Notes: generated by a model from the sequence alone, not told the origin. DNA of 30,378 nt from JBOGWP01 sp050693875 (GCA_050693875.1 JBOGWP010000099.1:1-30378), one strand, 5' to 3'; numbered from the stretch's first letter, positions 8,031 through 15,725 are shown. Translations and numbers: made by a program.

Positions 8031-8771
8031 GTGGAGCCGCTCGTGGTCGTCCCCACCTACAACGAGGCCGCCAACATCGACCCCCTCCTCGACCGGCTGC
8101 TTGCGCTCGACGCGAACCTGAACGTCCTGGTGGTCGACGACGGTTCACCGGATGGGACCGGCGAGCTGGTTCGCCGGCGTGCCGGGGAGCGGGTGCACCT
8201 GCACGAGCGGGCGTCGAAGCAAGGCCTGGGTCGGGCATACGTGGCCGGCTTCCGCTGGGGGCTTGATCGTGGATTCACGCACCTGGTCGAGATGGACGCC
8301 GACTTCTCCCACGACCCGGCCGCCGTCCTCACGCTGCTCGAGGCCGCCGGAGACTGCGACATTGCCATCGGGTCCCGATACGTCCCGGGCGGGGCGGTGG
8401 AGGGTTGGTCGAGGCCGCGACTGGTGCTCTCGCGCGCTGGCAATCTCTACGCCCGGATGCTGCTGGGGTTCCCCGTGCGCGACTCGACGAGCGGCTTTCG
8501 CTGCTACCGCCGCGGCGTGCTCGAGTCGATCGACCTCGATGGGGTTGCGTCGGAGGGGTACGCCTTCCAGATCGACCTCACCTACCGGGCGTGGCGCCGG
8601 GGGTTCTCCATCCGTGAGGTCCCGATCCTGTTTCGCGAGCGAGAGCGGGGACAGTCGAAGATGTCGCGGCGCATCGTCGCCGAGGCGATGAGATCGGTGA
8701 CCGCGTGGGGCCTCCGGGATCTCGGGAGACGCAGGCCGAGGACGGGAACGCAGACGGCCGCCCGTCCCTGA
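8031..8771 (+). CDS. ppm1: Polyprenol monophosphomannose synthase (GT2)
   Basis: A 246-residue family 2 glycosyltransferase that would transfer mannose from GDP-mannose to polyprenyl phosphate, the donor for lipoglycan and protein mannosylation outside the membrane. Visible motifs: VVVPTYNEAANI at the N-terminus, VVDDGSPDGT near residue 36, the metal-binding EMDADFSHDP near 87, GSRYVPGG, and the C-terminal FRERERGQSKMS, which is typical of dolichol/polyprenol phosphate mannose synthases. No membrane anchor is seen, so it probably relies on the adjacent Lnt, as in mycobacteria where the two are one polypeptide. GTG start, one base after the lnt stop, so coupled. Confidence 0.92.
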   Translation: MEPLVVVPTYNEAANIDPLLDRLLALDANLNVLVVDDGSPDGTGELVRRRAGERVHLHERASKQGLGRAYVAGFRWGLDRGFTHLVEMDADFSHDPAAVLTLLEAAGDCDIAIGSRYVPGGAVEGWSRPRLVLSRAGNLYARMLLGFPVRDSTSGFRCYRRGVLESIDLDGVASEGYAFQIDLTYRAWRRGFSIREVPILFRERERGQSKMSRRIVAEAMRSVTAWGLRDLGRRRPRTGTQTAARP

Positions 8772-8811
8772 CCGCATGCCTCGGGCCCCAGCCCTCAGGA
8801 GCCCATAAGCT

Positions 8812-9573
8812 GTGGGCAGGATGCGGGACGAACCCGAAGGCGGCGCCGTCCCCGGCGAGGACGCCCTCGACGAGCTGTACGCCGCCCCGCTCGAGCAGTT
8901 CGTCTCGACCCGCGACGCGCTCGTACGCCGTCTGCGGGACGGGGGCGATCCAGAGGCCGCCGCGCGCGTGGCCAAGCTACGAAAGCCGAGCGTCGCGGCG
9001 TGGGCAGTCAACCAGGTGGTGCGCCGGCACGGCAAGGGCATCGAGGAGCTGCTGCGTCAGGGCGACCGGTTGCGGCATACCCGGAGCGCGGGGGAGTTCC
9101 GCGAGGCGAGCCGGGCACGCCAGGAGGCTGTGGCAGAACTGCTCGAGCAGACGGCAGCGATTCTCGACGACTCGGGCCACGGCGACTCCGCGTCGGTCCG
9201 CGAACGGATCACCCAGACGCTGCTCGCGGCGAGTGCGGAACGGGCGGTGGTCGAGCGGCTGAAGCAGGGGCGTCTCGAGCGGGAGCTGGAACCGTCGGAT
9301 GTGTGGACGCTTCCGGAGCTGGCCGAGGGAGCCGGGAAGCCCGCACCGGACGCCGATGCCGAGCGCCGGCAGAAGGCGAAACGTCGCGGGATCGAGCTCG
9401 CTGCGAAGGCCGCCGAGCTCGAGCGTGAGGCCGGTCGTCTCGAGGACGTGGCGAAGGAGGCCGACCGCACCGCCGAGCGGGCGCACCGCGTGGCGGAGCG
9501 GGCTGCGGAGCGGGCGGCGGAAGCCCTTCGCTGGGCAGAGGAGGCGAAGCGGGGGCTGGCCGACCTCCAGTAA
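8812..9573 (+). CDS. Conserved actinobacterial coiled-coil protein of unknown function
   Basis: A 253-residue soluble protein. Residues 15-100 are helical with a motif VAKLRKPSVAAWAVNQVVRR, which I recognise from hypothetical proteins of Actinomycetota. Residues about 180-253 are a continuous Ala/Glu/Arg coiled coil. The GTG at 8812 is preceded by AGGAG at a 10-base spacing; an ATG three codons later lacks a well-placed ribosome site. It follows ppm1 by 40 bases and may be co-transcribed. It is convergent with the YciI-like gene, with 12 bases between including the palindrome AGGCCGGCCT. No function can be assigned. Confidence 0.8.
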   Translation: MGRMRDEPEGGAVPGEDALDELYAAPLEQFVSTRDALVRRLRDGGDPEAAARVAKLRKPSVAAWAVNQVVRRHGKGIEELLRQGDRLRHTRSAGEFREASRARQEAVAELLEQTAAILDDSGHGDSASVRERITQTLLAASAERAVVERLKQGRLERELEPSDVWTLPELAEGAGKPAPDADAERRQKAKRRGIELAAKAAELEREAGRLEDVAKEADRTAERAHRVAERAAERAAEALRWAEEAKRGLADLQ

Positions 9574-9585
9574 CGAAGGCCGGCC

Positions 9586-9870
9586 TCAGAGAGGAACGCG
9601 GTTCAGCTTGCGGACCGTGTACTCGGTCCAGATTCCCTTCTTCCAGTACACGTCGGTCTCGACGATGGCCTCGACCGCGTCCTCGCTCTCGACGAGGAAC
9701 ACGAGCAGCGACGCGCTCATGTCGTTGAAGGCCCCGGCGAGGATCAGCGCTCCCTCGGCCCCCAGCTTCCGCACGCGCTGCAGATGCTCTTCCCGGAACG
9801 GTGCCCGCCGCTCGAAGGCCCCCTCGACAGAGGCCGCCTCGACCACCCAGCACGAGCTTCTCTCGTTCAA
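9586..9870 (-). CDS. YciI-like (YCII domain) protein
   Basis: A 94-residue protein with the ferredoxin-like YCII layout: an N-terminal strand, HLQRVRKLGAEGALILAGAF, then SASLLVFLVESEDAVEAIVETDVYWKKGIWTEYTVRKL. Members are small dimeric proteins, some acting as dehydrochlorinases, most of unknown role. It starts with TTG that overlaps the stop of the LLM oxidoreductase (TTGA), so the two are translationally coupled and may act on the same compound. No signal peptide. Confidence 0.82.
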   Translation of the reverse strand: MNERSSCWVVEAASVEGAFERRAPFREEHLQRVRKLGAEGALILAGAFNDMSASLLVFLVESEDAVEAIVETDVYWKKGIWTEYTVRKLNRVPL

Positions 9871-10916
9871 CCGCCGTGCCCCGAGCGCGACCCTCCACCG
9901 TAAGGCATCGACCCGTCCAACAGGTCCAGGAGGGCAGCGTAGCGTTCCTCCAGGCGATTGGCGTCGATCGCGTACCAGGGAACCGTGATGATCACCTCGT
10001 CCGCCAACTCGGCGTAGGTGAGGAGCCGCCGGCGAATCTCCTCATGGCTTCCCATCGCTGCGAAGGTCTCCAGCATCTCGTCGCTGACCTCCTCGGCGAC
10101 CGTGTTCATGTCTCCGGACGCGAACGCGGCCCGAAGGCGCGGGATGGCCTCTTCAAACCCGTGGAGGGCGAGAACCGGGCGATAGGTGCGTGTCGTGGCG
10201 TAGAAGCCGATCTGTTGTTTGGCCTCGAGCCGTGCGAGGGCGGGGTCGGGGGCGACGCTCACCATCACCATCTGAGCCAGCTCCACGTGGCCCGGCGTCC
10301 GCCCGGCGCGGCGCATCCCTCTGGACAGATTCGGGAGGACGACCTCCTCCACGTACCTCGGCGTGCTCATCGGATGGCCGATCATCCCGTCGGCGACGGC
10401 GCCCGCAACCCGGGCCATGCCCTCGTTGACCGCAGCGAGAAAGATCGGAATGTGGCGGCGGGGGAGGCCGGCCGGCCGTGGCCACGGGGCGAGCGTGATC
10501 CGGTAGTGCTCCCCCCGGTGATCGGGTGCCTCACCGAAGTACCCACCGAGCACGGCCCGCACCGCCTGCACGTACTCCCGCATCTTCGGGGCCGGATGCT
10601 CGAACGGGACGGAGAAGCGCAGCTCCGACACGGCCTTCACCTGGGGGCCGAGCCCGAGCACGAAGCGCCCCTCGGAAAGCTCGTCGAGGTCGGCAGCGCT
10701 TTGGGCAGTGATCGTGGGACTTCGTGGAAAGGCGAGGGCGATTCCCGTGCCCACGCGCACTCGGCGGGTGGCTGCGGCCAGGAGTGCCGCCTGCACAAAC
10801 GCGCTCGAAGTCGTCTCGCTCGCCCAGACGCTGTCGACCCCTCGCTGTTCGGCGGCCCGGGCGAGCGACGGGAGGTGGGCCAGCCGCCCGCCAAGGGCAA
10901 TGCCGATGCGGCGCAT
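9867..10916 (-). CDS. LLM-class flavin/F420-dependent oxidoreductase
   Basis: A 349-residue TIM-barrel enzyme of the luciferase-like monooxygenase superfamily, the branch that in actinobacteria usually uses coenzyme F420. Visible features: an N-terminal strand MRRIGIALGG, WASE near residue 32, RVRVGTGIALAFPRSP near 53 (the barrel strand contacting the flavin), LSEGRFVLGLGPQV near 82, GEHYRIT near 136, IPIFLAAVNEGM near 156 and VADGMIGHP near 174. The substrate is unknown. The ATG is preceded by GGAGAGGAGGG. First gene of a two-gene operon with the YciI-like protein, divergent from the membrane-anchored repeat protein. Confidence 0.9.
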   Translation of the reverse strand: MRRIGIALGGRLAHLPSLARAAEQRGVDSVWASETTSSAFVQAALLAAATRRVRVGTGIALAFPRSPTITAQSAADLDELSEGRFVLGLGPQVKAVSELRFSVPFEHPAPKMREYVQAVRAVLGGYFGEAPDHRGEHYRITLAPWPRPAGLPRRHIPIFLAAVNEGMARVAGAVADGMIGHPMSTPRYVEEVVLPNLSRGMRRAGRTPGHVELAQMVMVSVAPDPALARLEAKQQIGFYATTRTYRPVLALHGFEEAIPRLRAAFASGDMNTVAEEVSDEMLETFAAMGSHEEIRRRLLTYAELADEVIITVPWYAIDANRLEERYAALLDLLDGSMPYGGGSRSGHGG

Positions 10917-11001
10917 CCACCCTCCTCTCCGGCCGGCGGTTCCGGGCGATCTCTCTCCAGCATGGCAGGTGGAGAAGGATGCCGAAGGATGAGTGCGCTA
11001 G

Positions 11002-11017
11002 GCTCGGAAGTCCGAGC
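11002..11017. promoter_or_regulatory. Perfect inverted repeat in a divergent promoter region
   Basis: GCTCGGA-AG-TCCGAGC, seven-base arms with a two-base spacer. It sits in the 141-base gap between the divergent starts at 10916 and 11058, placed to bind a dimeric regulator of either gene. No candidate regulator gene is adjacent. Confidence 0.4.
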
Positions 11018-11057
11018 GTGTACTGTCGCTCTTGGCTCTTCCTTCCCAAAGGAGACA

Positions 11058-12638
11058 ATGCTGGTGATGTTCTGGTCGATCCTCCTGGTGGTCGTCGCCG
11101 CGATCACCCTTGGGGTCAGCTGGCTGGGCGGCGTGCGCCAGCTCGTCCCCATCTCGATCGGTTCGAGCGCGCTCTCGGCCCTCCTGTTCGTCGTCGCAGG
11201 AGTGCGCGAGCGGGGCCGCATCCGTCGAGCACGGAGGGCCTCGCCGGGAGAGGCCCCACGTGTCCGGACCGTTCCGGCCTCGAACGCAGGCACCGCGACG
11301 CCGGCCAAGACCCGGACGGGTGCGGCTCCGCCGACGAAGACCCGTGCCACCGGCGGCGCCGCGACGAGGAAGCCGCGCCGGCCCGTGATCGCGCCGTCGG
11401 ACGAACCTGCCCAGACCCAGAGCCAGGCCGAGGCGGGAGCCTCACCGGGAAGCGATGGCGTGAAGGTGCTGCGCCCCAGTCCGGCCGCGCGCCGCCGCCC
11501 GGCCAGGCGACCCCCGCCCGCCCCACCGGAGCCGCCGCCCGAGGGGCCCGGCGAGCCTCCGTCCGAGCCCGTTCCGCCGTCTCTGGCGGCCGGCACCGGG
11601 ACCGAGGAGCCCGACACGCGTGAGCCCGCGCCCATCGATTTCGACGTCCGGCTGCCGTGGGAGGAGGAAGAGCAGGTGCGGGCGCGGTCCGTGGACGAGG
11701 AGATGATGGAGCTGCGGGAGCTGCTCCGGGAGGACGTCTTGCGGGAGGGAACCCGCGCCGAGGCAGGGATCAACGACAAGCTGGCTCCCCCGCGGGGCGC
11801 GCAGGCCAGCGTCGACGAGCCCACCCAGCTGCTCCCCCTCGACGAGGAGATGGCCCCGGCCGGCCCCGGCCCGAGCACGCAGGAGGAGATGAGGGAGACG
11901 CCCCGCCCCCGCACGCCAACCGAGGGCACGGGCGAGGGCGCCGGGCCCGAGCCGGAGATCGTCCCCGAGCCTGAGAGGGCAGCAGCTCCGCAGCTCACAT
12001 TCGACGCGCTCGAGCTCGAGTTGTCCGAGGAGCCGGCCGCGCCGGAGCCCGCCGCGCCGAGCACTCCGGAGATCTCCGAGCCCGCGGCGGCGGGCGCTCC
12101 GGCGGAGGAAGAGGAGCCCGGGATCGTCGTGGTCCAGCAGGTCGGGAGAGACCTGCGAATGCGCGTTGCCCGACCCTCGGGGTCGAAGCCGAAGGCGTCC
12201 GCTCGCAAGAAGACGGCGGCGTCGAAGGCGAAATCCGCCTCGGCCAAATCCGCGGCTGCGAAGGCAAAGCCGAAGGCCAAGCCGGCTGCCAGGGCGAAGC
12301 CCGCCGCCAAGGCCAAGCCGAAGCCGAAGCCGAAGCCCGCGGGCACAGCCAAGGCCAAGCCGAAGCCGAAGCCCGCGGGCACAGCCAAGGCCAAGGCGAA
12401 GCCGAAGCCCGCGGGCAGAGCCAAGGCCAAGGCGAAGTCCCCGGCGACGCCGCGGACGGGGCCCAGGGCCAAAGCGCAGCCTGCTGCCGCCCATCCCACC
12501 CCGGGGGGGCCGGCCCTCCCTCCGGATGCGGGGGGCGCCGGGATCCGAGGTGGCGGGCGGTTCCGCCTGACGCCGACCACCACGGGTTTACGCCAGGGGC
12601 GGATCGGACGACGAAGCGGCCGTTCGCCGGCCGGCTGA
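11058..12638 (+). CDS. Membrane-anchored protein with long disordered region and basic KAKPKP-repeat tail
   Basis: A 526-residue protein. The ATG at 11058 has AAAGGAG just upstream; the frame stays open far upstream but that part is a shadow of the LLM gene. Residues 4-50 form two membrane helices separated by a short loop (WSILLVVVAAITLGVSW and ISIGSSALSALLFVVAGV), followed by a basic stretch. Residues about 70-370 are low-complexity, Pro/Ala/Glu-rich and acidic toward the end. The last 150 residues include an Ala/Lys/Pro tail with tandem 12-residue units resembling histone-H1-like tails, then an Arg/Gly-rich end. No catalytic domain is seen. Such a tail could bind nucleic acid, acidic envelope polymers or act as a spacer. 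Its 3' end abuts the next convergent gene with no gap. Confidence 0.7.
   Translation: MLVMFWSILLVVVAAITLGVSWLGGVRQLVPISIGSSALSALLFVVAGVRERGRIRRARRASPGEAPRVRTVPASNAGTATPAKTRTGAAPPTKTRATGGAATRKPRRPVIAPSDEPAQTQSQAEAGASPGSDGVKVLRPSPAARRRPARRPPPAPPEPPPEGPGEPPSEPVPPSLAAGTGTEEPDTREPAPIDFDVRLPWEEEEQVRARSVDEEMMELRELLREDVLREGTRAEAGINDKLAPPRGAQASVDEPTQLLPLDEEMAPAGPGPSTQEEMRETPRPRTPTEGTGEGAGPEPEIVPEPERAAAPQLTFDALELELSEEPAAPEPAAPSTPEISEPAAAGAPAEEEEPGIVVVQQVGRDLRMRVARPSGSKPKASARKKTAASKAKSASAKSAAAKAKPKAKPAARAKPAAKAKPKPKPKPAGTAKAKPKPKPAGTAKAKAKPKPAGRAKAKAKSPATPRTGPRAKAQPAAAHPTPGGPALPPDAGGAGIRGGGRFRLTPTTTGLRQGRIGRRSGRSPAG
12312..12425 (+). repeat. In-frame tandem repeat encoding (AKPKPKPAGTAK) units
   Basis: Three consecutive units of 42, 36 and 36 bases, nearly identical at the DNA level (core AAGCCCGCGGGCACAGCCAA), coding for 14-, 12- and 12-residue Lys/Pro/Ala repeats. 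The unit length is a multiple of three, so copy number can change without a frameshift. Confidence 0.85.
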
Positions 12639-13505
12639 TCACTCCAGCTTGCGGCCCCGCAGGTGCGGAATGACCGCCGAGTAGTCGAGCTCGCCCAGCC
12701 CGGCTTCCTCCGCGTCCTCGAACCATGTCCTCGCCGCCAGGGAGACCTTCAATGGGATCCCGCGCTCGGCGGCCGCGCCGGCGATGAGATCAAGGTCCTT
12801 GCGCGCCAGCGCAAGGCGGAAGTTCGGGGGGTATCGACCCGACTCGATCCGCTCGCGCTTGCCGCGAGTGGTCGCGCCGATCGGCGACTCCTGAAGCACG
12901 TCGAGCACATCGGCTTGCCGGAGCTCGAGGCCGTCGGCCAGGGTCAGGGCTTCGCCCAGCGTCGTCATCAGGGCGCCGAGGACGAGGTTCGTCACCAGCT
13001 TCATGGCGGCCCCCGACCCGAGGGGACCCAGGTGGCGGGGGGTTCCGAGCTCGGTGAGGAGTGGCTGCCAGCGCTCGAAAGCCTCGGTGTCGCCGCCGAC
13101 GAAGATCTTGAGGGCTCGGTCGCGGACCTGGGCGACGGAGCCCAGGACAGGAGCGTCGATGAGGTCGACCCCGGGGGGCAGTCGGCCGGCGAGTCTGCGG
13201 ATCGCTCCGGGACCCACCGTCGACATCTCGATCAGCGTCGAACCGGGTTCGAGGGCTTCGGCGAGGCCGGACGGTCCCGTGACGACCTCGTCGAGCGCGG
13301 TGGGGTCGGCCAACATCGTGATCGCACCAGCGGCCCCGGCGGCGGCCTCGGCGGGCGAGGACGAGCGGATCAACCCGCGGCGCATCAGGTTCACGGCCTT
13401 CTCCGGGGTCCGGTTCCACACCGTGACTTCGTGGCCCGCGTCGTGCAGCCGGCCGGCAATCTCGGCCCCCATCAACCCCAGGCCGCACACGCACAGCTTC
13501 GTCAT
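12639..13505 (-). CDS. NAD(P)-dependent beta-hydroxyacid (3-hydroxyisobutyrate) dehydrogenase family protein
   Basis: A 288-residue two-domain dehydrogenase. The Rossmann nucleotide motif GLGLMGAEIAGRL lies at residues 8-20, and NRTPEKA follows the second strand. The substrate motif is DAPVLGSVAQVRDRAL near 117, and the catalytic Lys is K169 in GSGAAMKLVTNL. All family hallmarks are present (HIBADH / glyoxylate reductase / GLYR1 group); the actual substrate is uncertain. The ATG at 13505 with GGAAAGGGGACGGG upstream was chosen; the frame is open further upstream but there overlaps the methyltransferase. It is divergent from the methyltransferase with a 27-base gap. Confidence 0.9.
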   Translation of the reverse strand: MTKLCVCGLGLMGAEIAGRLHDAGHEVTVWNRTPEKAVNLMRRGLIRSSSPAEAAAGAAGAITMLADPTALDEVVTGPSGLAEALEPGSTLIEMSTVGPGAIRRLAGRLPPGVDLIDAPVLGSVAQVRDRALKIFVGGDTEAFERWQPLLTELGTPRHLGPLGSGAAMKLVTNLVLGALMTTLGEALTLADGLELRQADVLDVLQESPIGATTRGKRERIESGRYPPNFRLALARKDLDLIAGAAAERGIPLKVSLAARTWFEDAEEAGLGELDYSAVIPHLRGRKLE

Positions 13506-13532
13506 CCCGTCCCCTTTCCCAACGTCCCTAGA

Positions 13533-14405
13533 ATGCCCACCGCCGTGAGAACTCCTCCAAACCTCCGTGCCGCCATCGTCGCCTATTACGAGCAGACCTG
13601 GTTCGACTATCGCCTCGTCTGGACGAGGAAGTCCCATCTCGGGATGCACTTCGGGTACTGGGACGCCGACACGAAGAGCCAGGCGGAGTCGGTCATCAAC
13701 ACCAACCGGCTGGTGGAGGAGCGGATACGGCCGAGGCCGGGTGAGCTCCTCCTCGACGCCGGCTGCGGCGTCGGGGGGACGGCCTTCTGGCTCGCCGCCC
13801 GCCACCGGGTGCGGGTGCTTGGCATCACGCTGTCGCCGACCCAGGCGAGGAGAGCCCGCCGCTATGCGGCCCTGCGGGGCCTTCGGGGCCGCGTTCGGTT
13901 CATGCTCCAGGACGCGATGGAGACGGCGTTCGCTGCCGGCACCTTCGACGCGGTGTATGCGATCGAGAGCTCCAACTACGCGCCGGATAAACGCGCTTGG
14001 CTCGAGGAGGCGTACCGCATCCTGAAGCCGGGTGGTCGGCTGGTGGTCGTCGACGGTTTCCAGACCCCGCGCCGCCTGACCCCCGCAGAGAAGGAGTTCC
14101 AACAGTCGTGGCTCTGGGGCTTTGCGATCCCACACCTGTGCCGGCTCGATGACTTTGCCGGCTGGGCGGCCGATCTCGGCTTCGAGCGGGTGCGGGCCGA
14201 GAATCGGATGGAGAACTTCCGGCCGTCCTGCCGCCGGCTCCGCCGCATCACCTTCTGGCTCTATCCGGCTGCCGCGCTGCTGCACGCCCTCGGGATCAGA
14301 AGCGACGTCCAGCACGGCAACGTCCGGGCTGCCTGGGGACTGTGGACGGCCCTCCGGCGCGACCTGTGGTTCTACGGGATCCTGAGCGCCGTGAAGGGCG
14401 GTTGA
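13533..14405 (+). CDS. Class I SAM-dependent methyltransferase (tocopherol/UbiE-like)
   Basis: A 290-residue methyltransferase. After an N-terminal helix with YYEQTWFDYRLVW and HFGYWD, motif I LLLDAGCGVGGTAFWLA is at residues 72-88. It is followed by ITLSPTQ, the acidic motif in FMLQDAMETAF, and the late motif ILKPGGRLVVVDGF. This layout is close to small-molecule C- or O-methyltransferases such as gamma-tocopherol methyltransferase; the substrate is unknown. The ATG at 13533 has no ribosome site and overlaps a TAGAAT box (13529-13534). The GTG at 13545, 10 bases after that box, is an alternative, nearly leaderless start. The C-terminal 60 residues extend past the core fold. Confidence 0.88.
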   Translation: MPTAVRTPPNLRAAIVAYYEQTWFDYRLVWTRKSHLGMHFGYWDADTKSQAESVINTNRLVEERIRPRPGELLLDAGCGVGGTAFWLAARHRVRVLGITLSPTQARRARRYAALRGLRGRVRFMLQDAMETAFAAGTFDAVYAIESSNYAPDKRAWLEEAYRILKPGGRLVVVDGFQTPRRLTPAEKEFQQSWLWGFAIPHLCRLDDFAGWAADLGFERVRAENRMENFRPSCRRLRRITFWLYPAAALLHALGIRSDVQHGNVRAAWGLWTALRRDLWFYGILSAVKGG

Positions 14406-14439
14406 GCGCTCGGGAAGCGATCGGCTGGTCGCTGCGGCG

Positions 14440-14664
14440 ATGGTTGCGTGCGAGGATGGCGTCGTTAGAGCGGCGGCGTGGCTCCTCGCAGCGGTGATGG
14501 TCCTGGGTACGGGATGCTCGAGGGTCCAGGGCAGGGCTGAAGACGCCCGCGAGAAGAAAATTCAGGCCTGCATGGCTGAACTCAACCGGCAGGCGAACGA
14601 CGAGGGTTATCCGGTCGGAAACGCTCGAGCGGCCTGCGAGGCGAGCATACCCCCAACGCCCTAA
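14440..14664 (+). CDS. Small putative lipoprotein or secreted protein
   Basis: A 74-residue frame with an N-terminal hydrophobic stretch AAAWLLAAVMVLGTGCS, ending at a cysteine that could be lipidated, although the lipobox is weak (Gly at -3). The mature part is short and polar with two further Cys (IQACMAELN and ARAACEASI) that could form a disulfide. No family is recognised. It follows the methyltransferase by 34 bases and ends 12 bases before the hairpin-rich repeat. Confidence 0.5.
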   Translation: MVACEDGVVRAAAWLLAAVMVLGTGCSRVQGRAEDAREKKIQACMAELNRQANDEGYPVGNARAACEASIPPTP

Positions 14665-14676
14665 AGTACTCCGTCC

Positions 14677-15000
14677 AGCCCAGCTCGAGGTGCCGAAGTT
14701 GGTGCGAATGAGTCAAGTTTTGGGACGAGACCGACTGGCCGCACCCCAAGCTGGCCCGGCCGGCGCCGAACGGAGTGAGGCCCTGCCGGGATAGAGGACT
14801 GCCGGCGAAGCCTCGGCTCGCCGAGCGAGGCGAGGCGGGCCCGGCAGGCATCGAGCGAAGCGAGGGCCTGCCGGCATAGAACAACGCCGCCGGAGGCTCG
14901 GCTCGCCGAGCGGGGCGAGGCGGGCCGACATTGAGGACCGCGGCCGGAGGCCGCCCCGTGCCTCTCTGGCCTGTACCGGGGAGCGAAGCGACCCGCTAGG
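14677..15000. repeat. Hairpin-rich dispersed repeat, long copy
   Basis: Near-identical to 202-442 at both ends, but about 80 bases longer because an internal hairpin block (CCGGCAGGC...GCCTGCCGG followed by GGCTCGCCGAGC) is duplicated. It includes the same GAATGAGTCAAGTTTTGGGA segment that follows the IS630 transposase in the other copy, but no transposase coding sequence. It again lies exactly between convergent genes, and its last bases supply the TAG stop of the minus-strand zinc-ribbon gene. Confidence 0.85.
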
Positions 15001-15268
15001 ACTTGGGATACAGCTCGTCGGCGGCGCTCATGACCTCTTCGACGGTGCTGTCGTCGGACGACTCAACCGACTCCGTCCATTTCGTGATTTGCCGTAGGGT
15101 CGAGTGGTCGACCGGACACAGGCCCTCCTGCTCGTAGACCGAACCACACGACGGACACTGCCAGGCGACCATGTTGTCGGGGTCGGTGAACCGGGCGGAC
15201 TGAGCCTGCTCCTCGCGGACTGCTTCGATCTCGCGCACCCTGTCCTGGGTCTCGCGTGACAACGGCAT
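14996..15268 (-). CDS. Small zinc-ribbon protein
   Basis: A 90-residue soluble protein. An N-terminal helix (RETQDRVREIEAVREEQAQ) is followed by a rubredoxin-like knuckle CPSCGSVYEQEGLCPVDHSTL (residues about 38-58), with three Cys and a possible Asp/His ligand, then an acidic C-terminal tail. The start ATG has GGAGGG just upstream. Its stop codon lies inside the end of the dispersed repeat, so insertion of that repeat may have reset the C-terminus. Function unknown. A second zinc-ribbon gene lies 142 bases upstream on the same strand. Confidence 0.7.
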   Translation of the reverse strand: MPLSRETQDRVREIEAVREEQAQSARFTDPDNMVAWQCPSCGSVYEQEGLCPVDHSTLRQITKWTESVESSDDSTVEEVMSAADELYPKS

Positions 15269-15410
15269 GGTCCCTCCCTTCTCCGGATGAAGCGGGCGTG
15301 GCCTCCGCCGGTCCGAGCCCGACGATCGACGGCCCTGCTCGGGTACCTACCCGATTCTACTCGGACGCGGAACGGTACCGGAGAAGCCGGCCGTCGTCAG
15401 ACGGCGAGGG

Positions 15411-15725
15411 TCAGGCCTCGACGGCCTGGACCAGCGAGACCAGGCAATCCTCGGATTCGAGGAGCAGGTGGAAGGCCAGCACGTCGTCCCAAGTGAACTC
15501 GGGGCCCACAGCGGGGGATTCCCTGACCGCCTCCTGCTGCACCCCGCCAGAGATCAGCAGGTGGACGACACGGAGGTCTGCCGGCTTCTCGATCTCGTCG
15601 TGACAGGTCGGACAGCGGAACCTGTACACGTCGCGTCCATGCCCCGCCGACACCTGAAGGTGAATGTCCTGGGGCTTGAGATCGATTTCGCCACAAGTGG
15701 GACACACCACCTTGATGATGACCAT
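15411..15725 (-). CDS. Small two-CxxC zinc-finger protein
   Basis: About 104 residues from the ATG at 15725, which has GGAGGT three bases upstream; an in-frame start 18 codons earlier is possible. Two knuckles CPTCGEIDL and CPTCHDEIEKP (a Cys4 zinc ribbon) are separated by a strand-rich segment DIHLQVSAGHGRDVYRFR. The C-terminal helix is acidic (FTWDDVLAFHLLLESED). This arrangement is common in uncharacterised actinobacterial proteins. Probable metal-binding, possibly nucleic acid or protein binding; no specific role can be named. Confidence 0.72.
   Translation of the reverse strand: MVIIKVVCPTCGEIDLKPQDIHLQVSAGHGRDVYRFRCPTCHDEIEKPADLRVVHLLISGGVQQEAVRESPAVGPEFTWDDVLAFHLLLESEDCLVSLVQAVEA

Noticed and set aside
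9577..9586. AGGCCGGCCT palindrome between convergent genes as a terminator
   Set aside because: Only a ten-base palindrome without loop or T-run; too weak to call.
9801..11057. Upstream extension of the repeat-tail membrane protein (945-residue frame)
   Set aside because: It lies antisense to the LLM oxidoreductase; the ATG at 11058 has a good ribosome site and starts a membrane helix.
12312..12425. Tandem repeats considered as a CRISPR-like or minisatellite noncoding array
   Set aside because: No spacers; units are in frame inside a coding sequence and encode a simple Lys/Pro/Ala repeat.
13506..14315. Fusion of the hydroxyacid dehydrogenase with an upstream 270-residue segment
   Set aside because: The segment is antisense to the methyltransferase and shows no domain; the dehydrogenase Rossmann motif begins right after the ATG at 13505.
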